This document shows, one piece after another, positions 9,945-17,901 of a DNA stretch of 64,000 nucleotides. Source of the DNA: Bryobacter aggregatus MPL3 (lineage in GTDB: Bacteria; Acidobacteriota; Terriglobia; Bryobacterales; Bryobacteraceae); NCBI RefSeq assembly GCF_000702445.1, contig NZ_JNIF01000003.1, forward strand, positions 3,224,001 to 3,288,000, read 5' to 3'. Every line of letters begins with the position of its first letter. The stretch's first letter is position 1. The notes under the pieces were generated by a model. The model was not told the origin of the DNA, did not search any database, and was given only the letters and a program-made list of their open reading frames with translations. Both the position numbers and the translations under genes were made by a program.

Positions 9945-11231
9945 TTAGCGCCCCTGAATCCCTGTCTCTGATTCTGCCTTCTGTACTGGCGTGGCCTTAG
10001 GCACCACCATGCCGCCATCCATTGCCTTTGCGAGGCCTTCGACAATGACGCGATCGCCAACTTGCAGGCCGTGCTCGACGACATAGCGGGAGCCGACGGA
10101 CTGGCCGAGCTTGATAGTGCGAATTTGAACCTTATTGTCCGCGCCGACGAGAGCGACTTGTTGTTTCCCTTGCAGTTCGGTTACGGCGCGCTGGGGAATT
10201 AAGAGGGCTCCCTTCTGTTCGCCAGTCTGTGCACGGATGCGGCCGAACTGGCCGGGGCGCATGACGTTGCCAGGATTAGCAAAGGTGGCTGCCATGCGAA
10301 TGGTGCCGGTTTGTGAATCCACTTGACGGTCGGCAAAGCTGACGCGGCCGGGATGTTCATAAACTTTGCCATTGCCGAGGATCAATTGCAGCGGGGCCGC
10401 TTGATGATTCTTGAGAAGGGTACTGGACAAGGTCAGATACTCGTGTTCACTGATCGGAAAATAAACGCGAAATGGATTGAGCTGTGAAACGGTGGTGAGC
10501 ACGGTGTCGTTTTTGACTAAGTTGCCAATTTGTGTTTGGGCCACGCCGGCAATGCCATCAATGAGGGAGCGCACTTTGGTGAAGCCGAGATTCAATTCGG
10601 CCTGTGCCAGATTCGCCTTGGCCACTTTCACCGCTGCCTGCGCGGACTTGACTCCGGCAAGGCTGACGCCGACATTGGCTTTGCTGGCTTTCCATGCCGC
10701 TTCGGCTGCCGCTTTTGCCTGTAACTCCGCATCCAGCTGGCTTTGCGCGATGGCGCGGGCCTGGACTAGTGGTGAGTCCCGCTTGACGTCCTGTTCGGCC
10801 TTGGCGAGTTGCGCGGCGGCCTGGGCCACCTGGCTTTCCGCTTGCGTAACCTGACTTTCGGCCTGGGCCACTTGGCCTTCGGCTTGGGCTAACTGGCCGG
10901 CAGTCTGATCGACGACAGCCTGGAAGGGACGGGGATCAATTTCAAAGAGAATCTGATCTTTCCGGACAAAGGCGCCTTCCTGATACTGCTGTTTGATCAG
11001 ATATCCCATCACCTGGGCCTGGATCTGGGCGTTGACATTGCCGTCGATGGTGGCGACCCATTCGTTGCGGACTTGCACGTCTTCCTGGGCAACGCTTGCT
11101 ACTTCCACTTCAGGCGGTGGCATTTGTGGCGCACCCGCGGCAGCGTTTTTTGCGCCGCAGGAATTGAGGAGGGCAACGCACAATAGGAGCGTCAAGGCGC
11201 AGTGCGCCTTCAAAGTTCTACTAACAGTCAT
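9945..11231 (-). CDS. RND periplasmic adaptor (membrane fusion) lipoprotein
   Basis: The 428-residue adaptor has a lipoprotein signal with lipobox LLNSC (C25). A lipoyl half-motif follows (QIQAQVMGYLIKQQYQEGAFV), then the coiled-coil hairpin and the second lipoyl half (LGFTKVRSLIDGIAG), ending with the beta-barrel and membrane-proximal domains (PGQFGRIRAQTG). The hairpin contains seven-residue repeats (AQAEGQV, AQAESQV, TQAESQV, AQAAAQL) at residues 113-148, visible as imperfect 21-base repeats at 10788-10895. It lies 12 bases downstream of the tetR gene and 3 bases upstream of the pump. It should bridge the pump and the outer-membrane channel. Confidence 0.94.
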   Translation of the reverse strand: MTVSRTLKAHCALTLLLCVALLNSCGAKNAAAGAPQMPPPEVEVASVAQEDVQVRNEWVATIDGNVNAQIQAQVMGYLIKQQYQEGAFVRKDQILFEIDPRPFQAVVDQTAGQLAQAEGQVAQAESQVTQAESQVAQAAAQLAKAEQDVKRDSPLVQARAIAQSQLDAELQAKAAAEAAWKASKANVGVSLAGVKSAQAAVKVAKANLAQAELNLGFTKVRSLIDGIAGVAQTQIGNLVKNDTVLTTVSQLNPFRVYFPISEHEYLTLSSTLLKNHQAAPLQLILGNGKVYEHPGRVSFADRQVDSQTGTIRMAATFANPGNVMRPGQFGRIRAQTGEQKGALLIPQRAVTELQGKQQVALVGADNKVQIRTIKLGQSVGSRYVVEHGLQVGDRVIVEGLAKAMDGGMVVPKATPVQKAESETGIQGR

Positions 11232-11243
11232 GTTGTTATTTCT

Positions 11244-11813
11244 CTAAGTCTTTTGCGCTTTGTTTTTGGGCTTACTTTGCGGGGCCCCGGCGAGCATCAG
11301 AAGATACTCGATCATGGCGTCGTAGGTGGATGGCGCTGGCATATTCCACATCGTTGCCATGCCCAGTCCTTCGCCGGCATAGCGGACGATTGACGCAATT
11401 ATGGGATCAATGCCATCATTTTCAATTTGCTCCTGCCATTGCTTGGACTTTTGCCGGAATAATTCCATCGGGCCGGGGAAGCTGCGAGATTCCGAAGTGA
11501 GTGCACAACAGACTTGGCAACTTTCGCCGTCATAGTGGAGGTTGGCGCGGAGGAAGGCACGAGTAAATGCTCCAGGAACCGCGGGGTCGGCTTTTTGATA
11601 ACTCGCAATGGCATCTTCAAATCCACCCATGATGCGTTGCGATACACCATTAATTAAGGCTTGCTTTGTGGGGAAGTGATGTAAGAGCCCCCCCTTGCTC
11701 ACAGAAGCGGCAGCCGCCACTTCGTCTAGCGTCATTGCCCGAATGCCCTTTTCGACAACGATTCGTTCGGTGGCGGCTAGAATCGCTTCGATTGTTCGTT
11801 CGGAATTTCTCAT
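11244..11813 (-). CDS. TetR/AcrR-family repressor of the efflux operon
   Basis: The 189-residue regulator has the TetR helix-turn-helix at residues about 28-50 (MTLDEVAAAASVSKGGLLHHFPTK fold, ending in the typical H-F-x-x-K-x-x-L pattern), followed by a helical ligand-binding domain. The C-terminal part holds a C-Q-V-C-C cluster near residues 100-104; whether it senses metals, thiols or oxidants is unknown. It is the first gene of the operon, 12 bases before the adaptor. A perfect 6-2-6 inverted repeat sits between the -35 and -10 elements just upstream, so autorepression of the whole operon is the natural reading. Confidence 0.92.
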   Translation of the reverse strand: MRNSERTIEAILAATERIVVEKGIRAMTLDEVAAAASVSKGGLLHHFPTKQALINGVSQRIMGGFEDAIASYQKADPAVPGAFTRAFLRANLHYDGESCQVCCALTSESRSFPGPMELFRQKSKQWQEQIENDGIDPIIASIVRYAGEGLGMATMWNMPAPSTYDAMIEYLLMLAGAPQSKPKNKAQKT

Positions 11814-11831
11814 TGGCTACATCAGGATCTT

Positions 11832-11861
11832 AGGATACCGTCCAGACGGTCGGTTCGTCAA
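11832..11861 (-). promoter_or_regulatory. Predicted sigma-70 promoter of the tetR-RND operon
   Basis: On the minus strand, TTGACG (11856-11861) and TATCCT (11832-11837) form a -35/-10 pair with an 18-base spacer. The pair lies about 20-50 bases upstream of the tetR ATG at 11813. The -35 matches consensus at 5 of 6 positions and the -10 at 4 of 6. The spacer contains the inverted repeat annotated separately. Confidence 0.55.
11837..11850. promoter_or_regulatory. Predicted TetR operator (perfect inverted repeat)
   Basis: ACCGTC-CA-GACGGT is a perfect 6-2-6 inverted repeat located inside the spacer of the predicted promoter, 24 bases upstream of the tetR start. Position, symmetry and the adjacent TetR gene make it a strong candidate operator. 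Binding here would block RNA polymerase directly. Confidence 0.65.
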
Positions 11862-11927
11862 TAAAAAACTGAAGCTGGGGGGGGCAGTAGACTCCTGCAA
11901 CCGCCATTCCCTTCGGGGCGAAAAGAC

Positions 11928-13331
11928 TTAAGCGAGCATTTTCCGGATCACGTTCCCGCTCACGTCGGTGAGCCGGAAGTCGCGTCCCATGTAGCGATAG
12001 GTCAGCTTGGTGTGATCGAAACCAAGGCAGTGCAGAATCGTCGCCTGCATGTCGTGGACGCCCACCGGGTCTTCTGTAATGGTGAATCCCAGATCATCGG
12101 TCTTGCCGATCACTGCGCCTGCCTTGATGCCACCTCCGGCGAGGAACATGGAATAGGCTCCCGGGTGATGATCGCGGCCGGCATTGTCCGGGTCCAAGGC
12201 GTTGCGCACTTCCTGCATGGGGGTCCGTCCAAACTCTCCACCCCAGACGATCAGCGTGTCTTCGAGCAGGCCGCGCTGCTTCAAGTCTTGAATCAATGCC
12301 GCGGTCCCCTGGTCTGTCTTGTCGCAGTTTGCCTTCAGACCCTTGTTCAGATCGGTGTGCTGGTCCCACGAGGCATGCATCAACATCACGAATCGCGTGC
12401 CGCGTTCAATCAGTCTTCTGGCCAGCAAGCAGTTGGTCGAGAATTGATTGGTTGGTTCCTTGCCGATGCCGTACATCTCAAGCGTCGCCTTGGACTCCTT
12501 GGAGAAATCGATCAGTTCGGGCCCTGCCATCTGCATCCGGTAGGCCAGTTCGTAGGCGGCCATGCGCGATTCGATCTCTGCATCGCCGGTTGTATCGAAA
12601 TGTTCCTTATTCAAGTCTCCGATTGCATCGATGGCGGATCGTTGGGCCTTTTGATTCACCCCGTCCGGGTTGGACAGATAGAGAATCGGATCGCCGCCGC
12701 TTCGGAACTGAGTGCCCTGGTAGGTGGATGGCAAGAAGCCGCTGGAGAAATTCGATGCTCCACCGCTGGTGCCGACGCCGCTACTCAATACGACGAAGCC
12801 CGGGAGATTTTCGCTTTCGCTGCCGAGTCCGTAGACACTCCAAGCTCCCATGGTCGGTCTGCCGATCTGGGTGGAGCCGGTGAACATCAGCAGTTGTCCA
12901 GGATGATGATTGAAGGCTTCCGTGTGCACGCTACGAACCAGGCAGATGTTGTCGGCTTGTTTTGCGATGTTCGGAATGAAGTCGCTTAACTCCATGCCGC
13001 TTTGTCCGTGGGGTGTGAAGATGCGCGGGCTGCCCAGTACGGCTGCGGTGGGCTTGATGAAGGCCAGCTGTAAGTTCTTAGTGAAGCTTTCGGGCAGACT
13101 TTTTCCGTGCCATTTGACCAACTCCGGCTTGGGATCAAAGAGATCCATCTGGCTCGGGCCGCCCTCCATGAACATGTAGATAACGCGTTTTGCTTTGCCC
13201 TGAAAGTGCGGTTTCTTCGGGGCCAGCGGATTGACGCTCGATGCATAGCCGTCCCGTGCGAGCAGGTCGCCAAGCGCCATCATCCCGATGCCGCCGCCAA
13301 CGTTTTTGAGAAAGTTTCTACGGTGATTCAT
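11928..13331 (-). CDS. DUF1501 (sulfatase-fold) Tat-exported protein
   Basis: I take ATG at 13329-13331 as the start (467 residues). It follows a GGGAG ribosome-binding site by 7 bases and gives an N-terminus MNHRRNFLKNVGGG with a twin-arginine export motif. An in-frame TTG 18 bases upstream is possible but less likely. The rest is a DUF1501 domain, a relative of the alkaline-phosphatase/sulfatase fold: MFMEGGPSQMDLFDPKP near the start, then VWGGEFGRTPM and GRDHHPGAYSMFLAGGG. Its start lies 4 bases after the stop of the cytochrome/DUF1549/DUF1553 gene. This pairing is frequent in Planctomycetota and Solibacter-type Acidobacteriota; the biochemical role is not established. Confidence 0.88.
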   Translation of the reverse strand: MNHRRNFLKNVGGGIGMMALGDLLARDGYASSVNPLAPKKPHFQGKAKRVIYMFMEGGPSQMDLFDPKPELVKWHGKSLPESFTKNLQLAFIKPTAAVLGSPRIFTPHGQSGMELSDFIPNIAKQADNICLVRSVHTEAFNHHPGQLLMFTGSTQIGRPTMGAWSVYGLGSESENLPGFVVLSSGVGTSGGASNFSSGFLPSTYQGTQFRSGGDPILYLSNPDGVNQKAQRSAIDAIGDLNKEHFDTTGDAEIESRMAAYELAYRMQMAGPELIDFSKESKATLEMYGIGKEPTNQFSTNCLLARRLIERGTRFVMLMHASWDQHTDLNKGLKANCDKTDQGTAALIQDLKQRGLLEDTLIVWGGEFGRTPMQEVRNALDPDNAGRDHHPGAYSMFLAGGGIKAGAVIGKTDDLGFTITEDPVGVHDMQATILHCLGFDHTKLTYRYMGRDFRLTDVSGNVIRKMLA

Positions 13332-13335
13332 GCTG

Positions 13336-15795
13336 CTACTCCCGAACAATAAACTCGTCTAAATTCATCAACACGCGAGCAAGCCCAACCCATGCTGTTT
13401 CCTTCGGCTGCTCGTCGACATACTTCTTCAATCGCGTCAACTCAGTGGCGCTTGCCTTGCGTCCCAATGCCAATTGGACCGCATAGTCAATCTTTGCGCC
13501 TGTCTCTGCCGGAGCTTCCGTCGCAACACGATAGGCGAGAGCCTGCGCTGCCTCATAAAAGACCGGATCATTCAAGAGATTCAATGCTTGCAGTGGCGTG
13601 TCGGAGCTCCGCCGCCGGCTGCAGGCGACCGTCATGTCGGGCGCATCGAAATTCGTCAGCATCGGATAGGGCGCAGTTCTCTGGAAGACGATGTACAAGC
13701 CTCGGCGATACTTGTCTGCACCGGTGCTCTCCACCCACTTGCCGCTATTGCCATAGACCAGCTCCGCGACGCCCTTGGGCTGCGGAGGCCGTACGCTGGG
13801 TCCGCCGACTTGCATGCTCAACAGCCCGCTCGTTGCGAGTGCTACGTCGCGGATCGATTCCGCAGACAACCGCAGTCGCGATTGCCGCGAGAGCCAGGCA
13901 TTGTCCGGATCACGCTCGGCGATGTCGGCGCGGGCCTTGGAGGCTTGCCGGTAGGTGGCGCTGGTGACGATGGTGCGGTGGAGCTTTTTGACACTCCAGC
14001 CATTGGCCCGAAACTCTCGCGCCAAGTGGTCGAGCAACTCCGGATGCGAAGGCTTGTCGCCTTGCGTGCCAAAGTCTTCACTGGTCTTGACGATGCCGCG
14101 GCCGAAGAATTCCTGCCAGTAGCGGTTCACGATCACGCGTGGAGTGAGATCATTCGCATCGCTCACCAACCAGCGCGCGTAAGCAAGACGCTCCGGTTCG
14201 CCTGCGGGCTTGAACTCGGGCAGTACGGCGAGCGCTGCTGGCTGCACTTCAATGCCGGGAGTCTTCCAATCGCCACGCACTGCCATCCGTTGTGCAGGCG
14301 CCTTTGGGTCTGGAATGACGACCGATGCTTGTGTCAACTTCGGAGTTTCTTCTTCGAGCTTGGCGATCTGGTCTCGAATCTCCTTCAACTTCTTTTCGCC
14401 TTCCTTGTCGTCTCGCAAGGTCAGTCGTGAGTTGCTCAGGAAGTAGAGCATCAGGCGCCATTGGTCTCGCTCACTGCGCTGCTCTTCGGGCATGAGCAGG
14501 GTCTCGTCGGCGTGGTCGAACATCACACGGAAGCTCGTGACGGAGAAGTCCCATTCAATATCGGTACCGGGTTTCTGCACTGCCGACCGCATCTTCTCTT
14601 GCCACTTCTCAAACCACTGTTGGACGGGGGCGCTCTTCAGGATTTCGCCGCGCTTCTTCAAATAGGTGGTACGGCTTGCCAGCCAAGGGCCCAATTCACC
14701 AGAAAGAGGAGCATCGATCTCGGTATCGCGGCTGTTGGAGAAGACCGCCATCGCGGAATAATACTCTCGTTGCGAGATGGGATCGTACTTGTGGTCATGG
14801 CACTGCGAGCAGCCCATCGTTAAACCAAGCCAAGTGGTCGAGGTCGTGTTGACGCGATTCACCAGCGTCTCAAAGCGGTCCTCTGCCCGGGGCACCCCGG
14901 CTTCGCGATTGATGAGCGTGTTGCGATGGAATCCCGTTGCTACCTTCTGTTCGAGAGTGGCATTCGGCAACAGATCGCCGGCTAACTGTTCGACGGTGAA
15001 TTGATCGAAGGGCTTGTCTGCATTGAAGCTCTCGATGACATAGTTGCGCCAGCGCCAGGCATAGGGACGAATCAGATCTTTTTCATAACCGTCGCTGTCG
15101 GCATAGCGTGCGAGGTCCAGCCACTGCCGCGCCCAGCGCTCTCCATACTGGCGGCTGGACAGGAGTTCGTCGACGGCGCGCTCGTAGGCGTCGGGTCTGG
15201 TGTCGGCCAGAAACTTGCGCATCGCGTCCGCTGTGGGAGGGAGGCCGGTTAAATCGAGAGTGACCCGGCGCAGCAGCACCGTTCTGCTCGCCTCCGGAGA
15301 TGGCGCGATGCCTTCCTTCTCCAGCTTGGACAGGACAAAGCGATCGATTGGATTCCTCACCCAGTCTGCTTGCTTCACTGCTGGTAACTCGCCCTTCCAC
15401 AGCGGCTGGAAGGCCCAATGGTTGCTCTTGCGTGTTGTGGCTTTTCCGATCGTCAAGCCGGCGGGCCAGACGGCGCCCTCGCTGATCCAGGACTTCAGAC
15501 TTTCGACTTCGGCATCGCTGAGGCTTGCGCCCATCGGCGGCATGCGAAAGCCATTCTTTGTCGACGTCACCCGCTCGATCAGCTTGGAGGCTTCGGCTTT
15601 GCCGGCTACGATCACTGGTCCGGAATAGCCGCCCTTGAGTGCGTCCGGGCCATTGTCAAAGCGAACGCCTGCAAGCTGCTGTGCTGCCCCATGGCACATC
15701 ACGCAACGCTTCATCAGGACGGGCTGCACATCCTTGGCAAAATCTGCCCCAAACGCTGCGGAGCAGATTCCCAGCGCTAAAACGATCCTACGCAT
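13336..15795 (-). CDS. Planctomycete-type cytochrome c with DUF1549 and DUF1553 domains
   Basis: The 819-residue protein has a short signal peptide (ending FGADF). A cytochrome c-like PSCyt1 domain follows, with one heme site CVMCH at 31-35 and a probable distal ligand region FRMPPMG near 85. DUF1549 occupies roughly residues 135-345 ([16 protein letters not shown]..., [35 protein letters not shown]). DUF1553 covers about 530-790 ([51 protein letters not shown]). The [11 protein letters not shown] block is a conserved part of DUF1549 and might bind another heme or a metal. It is followed directly by the DUF1501 gene, so the two probably act together in the periplasm. Confidence 0.9.
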   Translation of the reverse strand: MRRIVLALGICSAAFGADFAKDVQPVLMKRCVMCHGAAQQLAGVRFDNGPDALKGGYSGPVIVAGKAEASKLIERVTSTKNGFRMPPMGASLSDAEVESLKSWISEGAVWPAGLTIGKATTRKSNHWAFQPLWKGELPAVKQADWVRNPIDRFVLSKLEKEGIAPSPEASRTVLLRRVTLDLTGLPPTADAMRKFLADTRPDAYERAVDELLSSRQYGERWARQWLDLARYADSDGYEKDLIRPYAWRWRNYVIESFNADKPFDQFTVEQLAGDLLPNATLEQKVATGFHRNTLINREAGVPRAEDRFETLVNRVNTTSTTWLGLTMGCSQCHDHKYDPISQREYYSAMAVFSNSRDTEIDAPLSGELGPWLASRTTYLKKRGEILKSAPVQQWFEKWQEKMRSAVQKPGTDIEWDFSVTSFRVMFDHADETLLMPEEQRSERDQWRLMLYFLSNSRLTLRDDKEGEKKLKEIRDQIAKLEEETPKLTQASVVIPDPKAPAQRMAVRGDWKTPGIEVQPAALAVLPEFKPAGEPERLAYARWLVSDANDLTPRVIVNRYWQEFFGRGIVKTSEDFGTQGDKPSHPELLDHLAREFRANGWSVKKLHRTIVTSATYRQASKARADIAERDPDNAWLSRQSRLRLSAESIRDVALATSGLLSMQVGGPSVRPPQPKGVAELVYGNSGKWVESTGADKYRRGLYIVFQRTAPYPMLTNFDAPDMTVACSRRRSSDTPLQALNLLNDPVFYEAAQALAYRVATEAPAETGAKIDYAVQLALGRKASATELTRLKKYVDEQPKETAWVGLARVLMNLDEFIVRE

Positions 15796-15830
15796 TCCAC
15801 TAGTCTATTCAATTAAGAGAAAATAAGGCC

Positions 15831-17459
15831 TTGGGAATTGCATCTGATTTTGTACTCATCGTTGTCGCCGGACTTTTCGGCGGCCTTTTAGCTCGACTGC
15901 TCCGCCTGCCCCTCCTCGTCGGCTATGTAGCGGCGGGGGTCATCGTGGGCCCTTATACGGCTGGCCCCACCGTGGCCCAGATTCATGACATCGAACTTCT
16001 CGCCGAGATCGGCGTGGCGCTGCTCCTGTTTTCCCTCGGTCTTGAAATCTCCTTCAGCGATCTCAAACCCGTACGGCGGGTGGCTCTGATCGGCGGTCCC
16101 ATTCAGGTTCTTGTCACCCTGGCTCTGGCTGCTTCCGTTGGGATCTATTTCCTGCACATCCCGATTCCCGAAGCGGTTTGGCTGGGCGCGATGATCTCGC
16201 TCTCCAGCACCATGGTGGTACTCAAGACGCTTGCCGCGAGCGGCCGTACCTCCACGCTTGCCAGCCGTGTGATGATTGGCTTCCTGGTGATCCAGGATCT
16301 AGCGGTGATCCCGATGCTGATCATCTTGCCCCAGTTGAATGATCTCGACAACATTCTTCCCAAGCTGGGGACTGCGATTGGAATTGCCGCCGTCTTTCTG
16401 GCGGCGGTGGTCCTCATTGGAACTCGCGTCTTGCCTGTTCTGCTGAAGGGGATTCTCACCTGGGGCTCAAGGGAGCTTTTCCTGGTGGCCGTGGTTGCCA
16501 TCGGGATTGGCGTTGGTTACGCGACACACCTGGTTGGAATTTCCTTCGCGCTGGGAGCTTTCGTTGCCGGTATTATTCTCAGCGAGTCTGAGTTCAGCCA
16601 TCAGGCGCTTACCGACATCATTCCTCTGCGTGACATCTTTGGCCTCATCTTCTTTGTCAGCGTGGGCATGCTCTTTGACCCCGCTTATGTTGCCCAGCAC
16701 ATCTTCCAGATTCTCACCACAGTCATCCTCATCTTCCTTGGCAAAGCAATCATCTTTGGAGTTGTCACGCGGTCTTTTGGATACGGCAACATGGCTCCTT
16801 GGATTGTGGGCCTGGGCCTGTGCCAGATTGGTGAATTCTCGTTCGTGCTTGCCCGCAGTGGGCTATCGAGCGGTGCGTTGAGCAAGCCGATCTACGACTT
16901 GGCGCTCACTTGCACCATCCTGACGATGGCGCTGTCCCCGATGGTCTCCGGCTTTGCCGTTCCGTTGGCGAAGGCCTGGCTCGATTGGCGGAAGCCGAAG
17001 TCTCCGAAGAACATGGCAGTGCCGCAGGAATCGCTCTCCGGTCACGCCATTGTTGCGGGTTTTGGCCGCAGTGGCCGCGCCGCGGCCAAGGTTCTGCGCG
17101 ATGCCAATATTCATGTCATCGTGGTGGATTCCGATTACGCCTTGCTGCGGAATATCAATACTCCTGGCGTGACCGTGATCTGGGGCGATATCTCCAGCCC
17201 TGAGATTCTTCATGCGGCGCAAGTCGATCACGCCAGCATTCTCATCTTTACGATGCCCAACCAGTCTGCGGTCCATTTGGGTGTCGAACGAGCCCACCGC
17301 ATCAACCCGAACCTTCCGCTGATTGCCCGCGCCTCGCAAGAGATCGAGATCGACGACCTCCTCAAGTCTGGCGCCACTTCGATTGTGCTCCCCGAACGGG
17401 AAGGCGGCCTCGAGATGGGCCGCCTGGCGCTCGAGCGTCTGGCTACTTCATTGGACTGA
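15831..17459 (+). CDS. Kef-type cation:proton antiporter (CPA2) with TrkA-N domain
   Basis: The 542-residue membrane protein has about 12-13 transmembrane helices of the Na+/H+ exchanger fold; hallmark segments are LLFSLGLEISF, MISLSSTMVVLKTL and IQDLAVIP. A C-terminal NAD-binding TrkA-N domain follows (residues about 400-520; HAIVAGFGRSG Rossmann motif and VVDSD). Such proteins exchange K+ or Na+ for protons under nucleotide control. The start is TTG at 15831, because no ATG or GTG fits and the hydrophobic N-terminus begins there; AAGAGA lies about 11 bases upstream. Only 35 bases separate it from the divergent cytochrome/DUF1549 gene. Its 3' end overlaps the convergent NIPSNAP gene by 17 bases. 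Confidence 0.9.
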   Translation: MGIASDFVLIVVAGLFGGLLARLLRLPLLVGYVAAGVIVGPYTAGPTVAQIHDIELLAEIGVALLLFSLGLEISFSDLKPVRRVALIGGPIQVLVTLALAASVGIYFLHIPIPEAVWLGAMISLSSTMVVLKTLAASGRTSTLASRVMIGFLVIQDLAVIPMLIILPQLNDLDNILPKLGTAIGIAAVFLAAVVLIGTRVLPVLLKGILTWGSRELFLVAVVAIGIGVGYATHLVGISFALGAFVAGIILSESEFSHQALTDIIPLRDIFGLIFFVSVGMLFDPAYVAQHIFQILTTVILIFLGKAIIFGVVTRSFGYGNMAPWIVGLGLCQIGEFSFVLARSGLSSGALSKPIYDLALTCTILTMALSPMVSGFAVPLAKAWLDWRKPKSPKNMAVPQESLSGHAIVAGFGRSGRAAAKVLRDANIHVIVVDSDYALLRNINTPGVTVIWGDISSPEILHAAQVDHASILIFTMPNQSAVHLGVERAHRINPNLPLIARASQEIEIDDLLKSGATSIVLPEREGGLEMGRLALERLATSLD

Positions 17460-17859
17460 AGTCTACCGGCTCCAGATAAACACCAACTGCCTTATCTACG
17501 ATCTTGCCGTTCTTCTCGCTCTCGGCGCGGGCCTTCACCCACTCGGGATCGTTGCGGAAAGCATCCCAGTTCTTGATCGCCGCTTCTTTGCTATCGTGCT
17601 GCAGCAGGTAGATCAACGTGTTCTGTGAGGCTGGCGCATCGGTCGGCACTGTGTAGATCACGTTCTTCATTCCATGCTTTTCAAAAATCCGGAGTGTATG
17701 GTTTTTGAAACGCGCCTTCAAATCTTCGAGCTTCCCGTCGGGGGTGGTGTAGGTCCTGAGCTCATAAATATGAGGCTTGGGCGCAGCGCTTACCCCGGCA
17801 ACGTATCCCAATCCAAACAGGCCGCAAACTCCTGCAGCCACCATCAAAATCTTCTTCAT
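17443..17859 (-). CDS. NIPSNAP family protein, exported
   Basis: The 138-residue protein has a signal peptide or membrane anchor (MKKILMVAAGVCGLFGLGYVAG, residues 1-25). A single NIPSNAP domain follows: HIYELRTYTTPDG at the start and an NWDAFRNDPEWVKAR motif near residues 94-108. NIPSNAP domains are ferredoxin-like alpha/beta barrels whose chemistry is largely unknown. Its 3' end lies 17 bases inside the convergent antiporter gene. Its start is 42 bases from the divergent TIGR03437-protein gene. Confidence 0.82.
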   Translation of the reverse strand: MKKILMVAAGVCGLFGLGYVAGVSAAPKPHIYELRTYTTPDGKLEDLKARFKNHTLRIFEKHGMKNVIYTVPTDAPASQNTLIYLLQHDSKEAAIKNWDAFRNDPEWVKARAESEKNGKIVDKAVGVYLEPVDFSPMK

Positions 17860-17901
17860 AGCCAGCTATCGTCCTTTCGGTATATTCATCATAGTCATCT
17901 C

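Noticed and set aside
10788-10895. Imperfect 21-base tandem repeats
   Set aside because: They encode the seven-residue repeats of the adaptor coiled-coil hairpin and need no separate explanation.
12012-12989. Plus-strand frame of about 325 codons opposite the DUF1501 gene
   Set aside because: Shadow of a conserved domain on the other strand; no ribosome-binding site and no recognisable protein features. The same applies to 13474-14430 and 1977-2990.
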